NCBI GenBank assembly: GCA_002371215.1
Contig: DFGL01000007.1
Location: 1 to 27,852, forward strand
Length of the DNA: 27,852 nucleotides
Direction: 5' to 3'
DNA from: Ruminococcaceae bacterium UBA3751
GTDB lineage: Bacteria; Bacillota; Clostridia; Oscillospirales; Acutalibacteraceae
Of this stretch, positions 14,210 to 21,190 are shown piece by piece. The translations under genes were made by a program, and so were the position numbers. How positions within the stretch are numbered: position 1 is the stretch's first letter; the number at the start of each line of letters is the position of its first letter. The notes beneath the pieces were generated by a model. It did no database searches. It was not told the origin of the DNA and worked only from the letters and a program-made list of their open reading frames with translations.

Positions 14210-15544
14210 CTATTTTTTATATTCATTTTGCACTATCTGCAGAAGCTTTTCTTTTTCATTAAGCTCGGGTGAACCAGAAACCAACTGAATAAGCCTTTCA
14301 AGCTCTGTATTTATTTCCTTACCCTCAAAGCCGATTTTTTTAAGGTCACTTCCGTTAATTTTTAAATCCGATATACGGTAGGGCTCTTTATTATCAATAA
14401 TAGTCTGCGCCTTTCGTTTAACCTCGGCAAGAGCCTGAATTTCAGGCTCGGCAAGGACGGGATTATGCGCTTTTAAATCCGCGGTTTTAAGCTCTATCAG
14501 CTCAAAGGTAAGCTCCTCGCCGAACTTTCTGAGCTGTTTTTTTATGCCCGCGGGCTTTTGGCTGAATTTGCAATCGTGGTATTTTATTAGCGACAGCGTT
14601 TTATTCATAACTTTATTGCTTACCCTGAGGCGTTTGAGAGCCCCCTTTGCAAGCTCTGCACCGACTGCAGGGTGAGAGTAAAAATGGTCGCTGCCGTTTT
14701 TGTCCGTAGTTTTACATTCGGGCTTTCCGATATCGTGGAGAAACGCCGCAAGGCGGATATAATCAGTTTTCGGCACCGCGGCGCAGGTTTTTACGATATG
14801 AGTATACACGTCAAAAATATGCCATTTATTATTCTGAGGAAAATCAAAGCAGGGCTTTATTTCAGGCAGAATAACGGCAATAATATCTCTGTACTTTAGC
14901 AGAACGTTTTCACAGTTATCGCCGAGCAGAAGCTTAATAAGTTCGGTATAAATACGTTCATTCGCAATATTAAGCAGAAGCTCCTTATTCCTGAAAAGCG
15001 CCTTTTCCGTTTCGCCTTCAATTTCAAAGCCTAAGACGGAGGAAAAGCGCAGCGCACGCATTATACGAAGCGCGTCCTCATTAAAGCGCGTATCGGGGTT
15101 GCCTACGGCGCGGATTACCCTGTTTTTTATATCCTCAACGCCGCCGAAGCAATCGACTATCCCCTCCTCTTTATTATAAGCGAGGGCGTTTACCGTAAAA
15201 TCGCGGCGGGATAAATCCTCCCTGACGTCCGTTACAAAGCTGACGCTCTCGGGACGGCGGTTATCAAGATATTCGCCGTCAGTACGGAAGGTTGTAATCT
15301 CATAGGGGGTATGATTAATAACCGCGGTAATCGTACCGTGCTTCATCCCGGTTTCAACAAAGCGCACCGAGTTTTCCTTAAGCAGCCTTTCGGTTTCCTC
15401 GGGAAGAGCCGAGGTGCAGATATCGACGTCGCTCATAGGCTTGCCAAGAATACTGTCGCGCACGCAGCCGCCTACGGCATACGCTTTGTACCCCGCTGAC
15501 AGCAGAAGCGATATTAACTTTTCAGCGTCAGCGGGTAAAAACAT
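14210..15544 (-). CDS. cca: CCA tRNA nucleotidyltransferase
   Basis: Adds or repairs the 3'-terminal CCA of tRNAs in the cytoplasm. The protein has 444 residues from the ATG at 15544, chosen because GAGGA lies 6 nt upstream; an in-frame TTG at 15550 overlaps the preceding stop and is rejected. Class II nucleotidyltransferase head: AVGGCVRDSILG (residues 23-34) and the metal-binding DVD (Asp39, Asp41). The nucleotide-selecting RRDFTVNALAYN is at about 113-124, followed by neck and body helices (RFNEDALRIMRALRF). An HD domain follows, with DVYTH (His249) and FLHDIGKP (His270, Asp271), giving phosphatase/phosphodiesterase potential. The full family length is present. It is third in an operon after the alpha-mannosidase and a small membrane protein. 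Since the local tRNA-Leu already encodes CCA, here the enzyme would mainly do repair. Confidence 0.95.
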   Translation of the reverse strand: MFLPADAEKLISLLLSAGYKAYAVGGCVRDSILGKPMSDVDICTSALPEETERLLKENSVRFVETGMKHGTITAVINHTPYEITTFRTDGEYLDNRRPESVSFVTDVREDLSRRDFTVNALAYNKEEGIVDCFGGVEDIKNRVIRAVGNPDTRFNEDALRIMRALRFSSVLGFEIEGETEKALFRNKELLLNIANERIYTELIKLLLGDNCENVLLKYRDIIAVILPEIKPCFDFPQNNKWHIFDVYTHIVKTCAAVPKTDYIRLAAFLHDIGKPECKTTDKNGSDHFYSHPAVGAELAKGALKRLRVSNKVMNKTLSLIKYHDCKFSQKPAGIKKQLRKFGEELTFELIELKTADLKAHNPVLAEPEIQALAEVKRKAQTIIDNKEPYRISDLKINGSDLKKIGFEGKEINTELERLIQLVSGSPELNEKEKLLQIVQNEYKK

Positions 15545-15546
15545 AA

Positions 15547-15930
15547 TCAATCCTCAAAACAGAGCTTTACAAGGCTCTTTTCATTATACTTTTCAAGCTC
15601 AGCTACAGCCTGAAGCTTTTCCTCCTCTGAAAAGGCGGGCTTTTCCTCGGGATAATCCCAGGTTTCATACAAATCCCTGCGGGTGCAGAGCATATTTCCG
15701 TCCTTAAGTACCCACGGATAAATATATATCTTTCTTTTGTTTTTTATATATACAAGCTTGCCCTCCTTACCGTAGGAGATATTCTTGAAAAATATCAGCC
15801 CCTTAGCCTGCTTCATAAGTATCCTTACCTGCTGTTCGGCAGGCATTTTTTTAAACTGATACCTGTTAATTAGCGGAAAGACGATAATTCCGAGAATTAT
15901 TACGGCAATGGCTATTATTACGTAAGGCAT
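15547..15930 (-). CDS. Small membrane protein of unknown function
   Basis: A 127-residue protein with one N-terminal hydrophobic helix (residues 2-20, YVIIAIAVIILGIIVFPLI). A basic, mostly polar cytoplasmic domain of about 105 residues follows, with an aromatic-rich centre (KIYIYPWVL, ETWDYPEEKP) and an acidic helical end. I do not recognise a family. Its ATG overlaps the TAA of the alpha-mannosidase by one base (TAATG), and its TGA lies within the ribosome site of the CCA-adding enzyme, so it is a true middle gene of a tightly coupled operon. Confidence 0.8.
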   Translation of the reverse strand: MPYVIIAIAVIILGIIVFPLINRYQFKKMPAEQQVRILMKQAKGLIFFKNISYGKEGKLVYIKNKRKIYIYPWVLKDGNMLCTRRDLYETWDYPEEKPAFSEEEKLQAVAELEKYNEKSLVKLCFED

Positions 15931-18860
15931 TACAAATCAACTCCGAGAGTAAGAATTTCAAAGGGCTTGTACTCAATAACGTTGCTTTCGCCAATCTGCT
16001 CCTCAAGCATATTGAGGATTTTTACGGGCTTATCAAGAACGATAATTCCGCGGTTTCCGTATTCCTCGGTTAAGCGGATTACGGTACGCTTTTTATCCTC
16101 GCTGAGCTTAGCCGCCTGAAGATACAGAGGCTCAAAGAGAGGCAGAGTCCATTCATAATCGCTTTTAATCAGCGGCGAATTATACTGCAAAGCGATATTA
16201 TTAATTCCCGCGTTAACAGCGTCGCTCTTATGGGGCATAATCATATAACAGAAATTATGAACGCCTCTGTCGGAGGTTACGTCGGGGCGGACGGTTGCGC
16301 GAAGGAGCGAGAGGCTCATCGTACTGTCCTCAAAGCCGACTCCGTACTTACCGTCGTTGATAAGCGAAATACCGCCCGAAGCCTCCGCGAGCGAGCACCA
16401 CTTATGGTGACACACTTCAAAGCGCGCCTGCTGGAAGCTTGTGTTGCGGTTTGTTTCACGCTCGATATATCCCGCCGAGGTGTCGCAAAGGGCTTTACGG
16501 GTTAAAACGTTACAGTCAAAAACGACCTTTGCAAGACGGTGGTTTTCTATCCATTCAACGTGGTTTTCAACCTCTATTCCCCTGCTCTGACGGAAAAGGC
16601 GTACGTACATTATCCAAAGGGAACGTCCCGTTTTCAGTTCACACTTAAAGGTTGCACATTCGCCGTCAAGTTCAAAGAGTTCAAGCGGCTTTACAACCTC
16701 AACGGGAGACTGCTTTTCCTTATAGCTCGGGAGAATATCCCACGCGTCGTAATTGCCCGGGTGGTCCGAATAAATTCTAAGCTTATTGAAGTCGCCCTTA
16801 GTCCATTCGCGCTTCATCTCCAAATCGTAAAGCGAAGCAATAGAGCCGTCCGTATTGAAAGAAACGGCGTAAAACGGAGTAACGGCGTCGATACCGTCAA
16901 GCTTAATCCACGAGGTGCTTTTCCGAACGCTCCTGAGCGCCTTGCTGCCCATAGGCTCAATATCGGGAATAAGCCAGCTTCCCTTTTTGCCGAGACGAGT
17001 TGACTTACCCTTTTTATTCGGAACAAAGGTGAGCGCGTTTCTCTTTATATTAAGGGAATTGAAATATTTTGAGCCCGTTCCTATAATCTCATCAAGCTCC
17101 TTTTCAATCTCCTTATAATCCTTTATTGCGTCCTCGTAAACGGGGTGAATATGCGAGCCGGGAAGAATATCGTGGAACTGATTTACAAGGAATTTTTTAT
17201 ACAGACCGGTTATCCTTTCAAGGTTGTCCTCTTTACGCATAACGGAGACTATTTCCGCGTTTCTGAACTTGAATTCAAGGCGGCGGTTATAGCGCTTGAG
17301 CTCCGCTTTTGTTGTAAAGGTACCGCGGTGCATTTCAAGATAGAGCTCGCCGTCCCAGGTATCAAGGCGCTTATTGTCCTTTAAGTTCTTTTCAAGGAAT
17401 TCCGCGCCGCCCATATGGGTACACTTAGGCATAATTGAAACCTTATCAAAGCGCTTCATAAGCTCAAGCATATCCTCCGTACAGCCCGAGCCTCCGTCGC
17501 CGTAGCCGAACATATTCATCGTCTGCCCGCCGAACTCCTTATCAATATAGCTGTCCCAGTTTTGCTGAATCTGAGAGGGGTAATTCCAGGTAATAAAATG
17601 AGTGGGCGGAACGCAGGCGTAGACCTCCGTGCCGTCAATACCGCGCCAGATAAAGTTATTATGCGGAAAGCGGTTAGTATCATTCCAGGTTGACATCTTG
17701 TTTGAAACAAAGTAATCAACTCCGCATTTTTTCAGAATCTGAGGCATAATCCAGGAGTTGCCGAAAACGTCGGGAAGCCACGCATTATTAACAGTCTTTC
17801 CGAACATACGCTTATAGGTTAGCTGACCGTAAAGGCACTGACGGATAAGGCTCTCGGCAGAGGGTATATTACAGTCAGGCTCAACGTACATAGCGCCTAC
17901 GGGCTCAAACTGACCGCTTTTAACCTTTTCCTTAAGCTCCTCAAAAACCTCGGGATAATATTTTTCAAGCGTTTCGTAGGTATATGGCTGAGTGTGAGTA
18001 TATTTAAACTCAGGGTACCTGTCCATAAGGCGAAGCTGAATTAAAACCGTACGGAGATTTTTCTGAACGGAGTGAATTCTGCGCCAGTAGTACGCTAAAT
18101 CAAGGTGAGAATGAGCGATAAGCGCAATGTCGCCGCTGCCCTTATATGTATCGCTTGAATAGATAACGTCCTCAATATACTGCCTTGCGTCCTCTACTCC
18201 GCTGATATTTCCGTCTGTAAAATCAACAAGATTCATTGCGGCGCTGAGTTCACGCTTTAAAAATTCGCGGTAATCCTCGTTAAAGCACTCGCCCTCCATA
18301 ATATCGCAGAGAAATTCAAAATCCCAGTAAAGCTCCTGAACGCTTCGGTTTACGGTTGTAATATACGCGCCCTCAAAAACCTGACGGCAGCCGCGCACGG
18401 AAAGGCTTTCGGGATTGCGCTCATCATCGGGCTTTGAGCGGTTATAGCCCATAATCTCGATAAAGAGCGGCTTTTTATCGTCAATATAAGGAGAAATCAA
18501 CATTCTCTCACGGTTAGGGTCAATGCCGCCAACGTACTTTCCGTTAATCTTAACGCACATTTCAGCCGCGGTTTTAAGAGTAAACCACAGCTCTTTTCCC
18601 TGAAGCTGTTCGGGGATATTTACGTTAGCCTCAATGAATACGGTTCCGTCCGGCGTAAAATACATATCGCCTTTTTTAAGCGGTCTGAAATCCTCGCTGT
18701 AATATTCAAACTGCATTTCATCAATCTGACGCGCATCGCGTATTCTTATATCCTCAATTTCGTACATTGAAGAATAGAAATGTCTTTTAAGCCATCCCAT
18801 GCGGAGCCTTAACCACTCCTCACGGCGCATTGAACGGCGCTGTACCTTAATATGTGCCAT
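15930..18860 (-). CDS. GH38 alpha-mannosidase, cytoplasmic
   Basis: Zinc-dependent retaining alpha-mannosidase that removes mannose from imported oligosaccharides such as N-glycan fragments. It has 976 residues, typical of bacterial class II alpha-mannosidases. An N-terminal beta domain (1-240) precedes the catalytic barrel. Motifs: LIAHSHLDLAYYW with zinc ligands His252 and Asp254, the nucleophile Asp364 in NNAWLPDVFGNSW, GYGDGG, and NQFHDILPGSHIHP carrying the last zinc His. The helical middle domain and large C-terminal beta-sandwich domains follow. No signal peptide. GAGGAG lies 5 nt before the ATG. It is the first gene of an operon with a small membrane protein and the CCA-adding enzyme. 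A TATAAT box sits at 18889-18894, but no -35 is visible because a GC-rich repeat occupies that place. Confidence 0.94.
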   Translation of the reverse strand: MAHIKVQRRSMRREEWLRLRMGWLKRHFYSSMYEIEDIRIRDARQIDEMQFEYYSEDFRPLKKGDMYFTPDGTVFIEANVNIPEQLQGKELWFTLKTAAEMCVKINGKYVGGIDPNRERMLISPYIDDKKPLFIEIMGYNRSKPDDERNPESLSVRGCRQVFEGAYITTVNRSVQELYWDFEFLCDIMEGECFNEDYREFLKRELSAAMNLVDFTDGNISGVEDARQYIEDVIYSSDTYKGSGDIALIAHSHLDLAYYWRRIHSVQKNLRTVLIQLRLMDRYPEFKYTHTQPYTYETLEKYYPEVFEELKEKVKSGQFEPVGAMYVEPDCNIPSAESLIRQCLYGQLTYKRMFGKTVNNAWLPDVFGNSWIMPQILKKCGVDYFVSNKMSTWNDTNRFPHNNFIWRGIDGTEVYACVPPTHFITWNYPSQIQQNWDSYIDKEFGGQTMNMFGYGDGGSGCTEDMLELMKRFDKVSIMPKCTHMGGAEFLEKNLKDNKRLDTWDGELYLEMHRGTFTTKAELKRYNRRLEFKFRNAEIVSVMRKEDNLERITGLYKKFLVNQFHDILPGSHIHPVYEDAIKDYKEIEKELDEIIGTGSKYFNSLNIKRNALTFVPNKKGKSTRLGKKGSWLIPDIEPMGSKALRSVRKSTSWIKLDGIDAVTPFYAVSFNTDGSIASLYDLEMKREWTKGDFNKLRIYSDHPGNYDAWDILPSYKEKQSPVEVVKPLELFELDGECATFKCELKTGRSLWIMYVRLFRQSRGIEVENHVEWIENHRLAKVVFDCNVLTRKALCDTSAGYIERETNRNTSFQQARFEVCHHKWCSLAEASGGISLINDGKYGVGFEDSTMSLSLLRATVRPDVTSDRGVHNFCYMIMPHKSDAVNAGINNIALQYNSPLIKSDYEWTLPLFEPLYLQAAKLSEDKKRTVIRLTEEYGNRGIIVLDKPVKILNMLEEQIGESNVIEYKPFEILTLGVDL

Positions 18861-18896
18861 TATTTCTCCTCAATTTTATAATTAACAGATTATAAC

Positions 18897-19157
18897 GGAG
18901 CGTCCGGGGGGCCGCTCCCTACAATAGTTTTATTTTAACGAATTTCGTATCCTAAATTCTTAATTCTTAATTCTTAATCCTTAATTAACGGGTCGTCGGG
19001 GTTCTCTCCCGTGGGAGAGGTGTCACGAAGTGACAGAGAGGGCGTCCGCGCAGCGAGCCGACCCCTACGGTTTTCGGGTCGTCGGGGGCGCCGACCCCTA
19101 CAATAGTTTTATTTTAACGAATTTCGTATCCTAAATTCTTAATTCTTAATTCTTAAT
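18897..19157. repeat. Intergenic repeat cluster with a 62-bp perfect direct repeat
   Basis: A gene-free stretch between the NifU-like and mannosidase genes. 18917-18978 and 19096-19157 are identical over 62 bp, each ending in a 7-bp tandem series (TTAATTC-like). Between them are a long GC-rich element, 18989-19068, and a short version of it, 19075-19101. Both start CGGGTCGTCGGGG and end CCGACCCCTAC; the long one carries extra hairpins CTCTCCC/GGGAGAG and TGTCAC/GTGACA. On the minus strand the GC-rich hairpins could terminate the upstream operon. Confidence 0.85.
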
Positions 19158-19167
19158 TATTAATTAT

Positions 19168-19407
19168 TTATGTGTCTTGGAAGTAGGGCTTTTTGCGGAT
19201 TGCGGTTATTTTAACGTCCTTTTTTAAATCAGCCTTAATCTGCTCTTCAATCCAGTTTGTACAGCGGTACAGAATAAGGCATTTTGAACATTCGCCGCGA
19301 AAAACGAGGGTAAGCGTACCGTCGCTTTCGCTCTCGTACTCAACCCAGCCGCCGTCGCCCTGAAGCTTTGGCTGAATTACCGTTTCGATATAGTCCTTAA
19401 CCTTCAT
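19168..19407 (-). CDS. NifU C-terminal-domain-like Fe-S scaffold protein
   Basis: A 79-residue protein matching the NifU C-terminal domain (Nfu type), which carries or transfers a [4Fe-4S] cluster. Diagnostic features are the early LQGDGGWVEY (residues 15-24) and the cluster motif RGECSKC (Cys40, Cys43), with a further Cys49. The start chosen is the ATG at 19407, with GGGTGAT just before it; an upstream ATG at 19431 would overlap the preceding gene and lacks a ribosome site. It begins 4 nt after the phosphoglucomutase stop, so the two are cotranscribed. The C-terminus (KKPYFQDT) is slightly longer than the minimal domain. Confidence 0.85.
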   Translation of the reverse strand: MKVKDYIETVIQPKLQGDGGWVEYESESDGTLTLVFRGECSKCLILYRCTNWIEEQIKADLKKDVKITAIRKKPYFQDT

Positions 19408-19411
19408 ATCA

Positions 19412-21040
19412 TCACCCGTTAATAAGTTCATTCATCGTTTTTTTGAGCGCTTCAAGCTTGCGCTCCGCTGCAGCACGGTCAGCGCCGCAGATTGAATAGT
19501 AAACCTTGATTTTAGGCTCTGTACCGCTCGGGCGGACTGCCATCCACGAGCCGTCCTCAAAGATGTATTTTAAAACGTTCTCCCTCGGTAAGTCGGCAAC
19601 GCCGTCTTTATAATCAATAAGTTCCTTAATATCGGAGAACAGCGTGTTTCCCCTGCCTCTGAATTCGGTCATAAGAGCGGAAATTTTTTCGCTCCCCTCC
19701 TTACCCTTCAGCACGAAGGAATCGAGAGCGTCAAGGTAATAACCGTAGCGGCTGTATATCTCATTAAGACCGTCAATAAGGGTTTTGCCCTGATTTTTAT
19801 ACCACGAAGCCATTTCGCATATAAGCATTGAGCTTACAACCGCGTCCTTATCCCTTGCGTGAGTGCCGACAAGGTAGCCGTAGCTCTCCTCATAGCCGAT
19901 TAAGAATTCACGCTCGCCGCTCTTTTCATAGGAGTTAATCTTATCGCCGATATACTTGAAGCCCGTCAGAGTTTCGTCCACCTTAACGCCGTAGCTTCTG
20001 CCGATATTCGCCCCGAGCTCGCTGGTTACGATGGTTTTAACGAGAGTCGTTTTTTCGTTAATATCGTCCCTGTGCATTTTGCAGATAAAATCCACGAGCA
20101 GCGCGCCCGTCTGGTTACCCGTAAAGAGGACGTAGCTTCCGTCATTATCCCTTACGGCGATGCCTACCCTGTCGCAATCGGGGTCCGTACCCAAAACGAG
20201 GTCTGCGCCGATTTCCTGAGCTCTTTTAATAGCTAAGGTAAGGGCGTCCTTTTCCTCGGGGTTAGGGCTTCTGACGGTTGAGAAATTGCCGTCGGGGAGC
20301 TCCTGCTCCTTAACTACGCTTACGTCAAGCCCGCCGAGAGTTCGCCTTACGGGGATATTGCCCGTGCCGTGAAGCGGAGTATAAACAATTTTTATATCGC
20401 TTTTTTTAGTATAAACGCTCTGCTTTTTAACTGCTTCAAGAAAAGCAGAAAGAACGTTTTCGCCTATTAATTCTATATTGTCGTCGCTTTTTGAAAACGG
20501 GATAGAGCCGTAATCGGTAATTCTGTCAATATAGTTTAAGGCGGTTGCCGCGTCCTCAGTACAGAGCTGACAGCCCGTTTTATCAAAAACCTTATAGCCG
20601 TTATATTCCTTCGGATTATGCGAAGCGGTAATCATAACTCCGCAGGAACAGCCGAGATACGAGGTGGCAAAGCTCAGAACGGGAACGGGAACGAGAGTTT
20701 CAAAAAGATAGGTTTTTATTCCGCAGGAGGCAAAAATACCCGCCGCAGTTTTTGCAAAGAATGCGGAGTTATTGCGGCTGTCATACGCAATAACGGCAGA
20801 GGGAACGCCCTCAACCTCTCCCTTAATATAATTAGCAATTCCGTAAGTAGCCTTGCCGACGGTATACTTATTCATACGGTTTGAGCCCGCGCCCATAATA
20901 CCGCGCAGACCGCCCGTGCCAAAGGCTAAGTCCTTATAAAACCTGTCCTCTATTTCCTTTTCGTCTTTAATCTGTAATAGCTCTTCCCTTGTATCCTCGT
21001 CAAAGGTCAGCCATAAATTATACTTTTCTTTGTAATCCAT
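19412..21040 (-). CDS. Phosphoglucomutase / phosphomannomutase (alpha-D-phosphohexomutase)
   Basis: Interconverts hexose 1-phosphate and 6-phosphate in the cytoplasm, linking glycan catabolism with glycolysis and nucleotide-sugar synthesis. At 542 residues it has the length of the PgcA-type bacterial phosphoglucomutases. The four family signatures are in order: FGTGGLRG (40-47); the active phosphoserine Ser140 in MITASHNPKEYNGYK; the Mg loop GTDPDCDR (Asp286, Asp288, Asp290); the sugar-specificity loop GYEESYG (382-388); and the phosphate-binding RPSGTEPK (503-510). GGAGG lies 6 nt before the ATG. It is the first gene of a two-gene operon with the NifU-like gene. With GH38 and the symporters nearby it fits a mannose/glucose salvage role, but the preference for glucose or mannose is not decided by sequence. 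Confidence 0.94.
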   Translation of the reverse strand: MDYKEKYNLWLTFDEDTREELLQIKDEKEIEDRFYKDLAFGTGGLRGIMGAGSNRMNKYTVGKATYGIANYIKGEVEGVPSAVIAYDSRNNSAFFAKTAAGIFASCGIKTYLFETLVPVPVLSFATSYLGCSCGVMITASHNPKEYNGYKVFDKTGCQLCTEDAATALNYIDRITDYGSIPFSKSDDNIELIGENVLSAFLEAVKKQSVYTKKSDIKIVYTPLHGTGNIPVRRTLGGLDVSVVKEQELPDGNFSTVRSPNPEEKDALTLAIKRAQEIGADLVLGTDPDCDRVGIAVRDNDGSYVLFTGNQTGALLVDFICKMHRDDINEKTTLVKTIVTSELGANIGRSYGVKVDETLTGFKYIGDKINSYEKSGEREFLIGYEESYGYLVGTHARDKDAVVSSMLICEMASWYKNQGKTLIDGLNEIYSRYGYYLDALDSFVLKGKEGSEKISALMTEFRGRGNTLFSDIKELIDYKDGVADLPRENVLKYIFEDGSWMAVRPSGTEPKIKVYYSICGADRAAAERKLEALKKTMNELING

Positions 21041-21062
21041 AATGCGCCTCCATATTTTAAAT

Positions 21063-21091
21063 ATTATAGCATATAAAGTATTTTAATACAA
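21063..21091 (-). promoter_or_regulatory. sigma-A promoter of the phosphohexomutase operon
   Basis: On the minus strand, TTGTAT (21086-21091), 17 nt, TATAAT (21063-21068) with extended -10 TGC. The leader to the ATG is about 16 nt. Confidence 0.75.
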
Positions 21092-21104
21092 TAAAGGATT
21101 TAAT

Positions 21105-21160
21105 ATAATTCGGAATTCGGAATTAACGGGGATAATTCATAACTCTTAATTCTTAATTAA
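21105..21160. repeat. AATTC-rich short repeats
   Basis: The text ATTCGGAATTCGGAATTAACGG and then ACTCTTAATTCTTAATTAA repeat short units of about 7-8 bp. They are the same kind of units that end the 62-bp repeats at 18917-19157 and recur at 25594-25656. No gene is visible here. Confidence 0.5.
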
Positions 21161-21185
21161 AAAAGGCAGGAACGACCTGCCTTTT
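21159..21185 (-). terminator. rho-independent terminator after the second symporter
   Basis: On the minus strand, AAAAGGCAGG (21176-21185) pairs with CCTGCCTTTT (21161-21170) around a 5-nt loop and runs into TTTTTT. It starts 5 nt after the symporter stop. Confidence 0.9.
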
Positions 21186-21190
21186 AAGAG

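Noticed and set aside
18885..18925. Complete promoter for the alpha-mannosidase
   Set aside because: TATAAT at 18889-18894 is present, but TTGTAG is about 25 nt away, too far for sigma-A; it is therefore not listed as a promoter.
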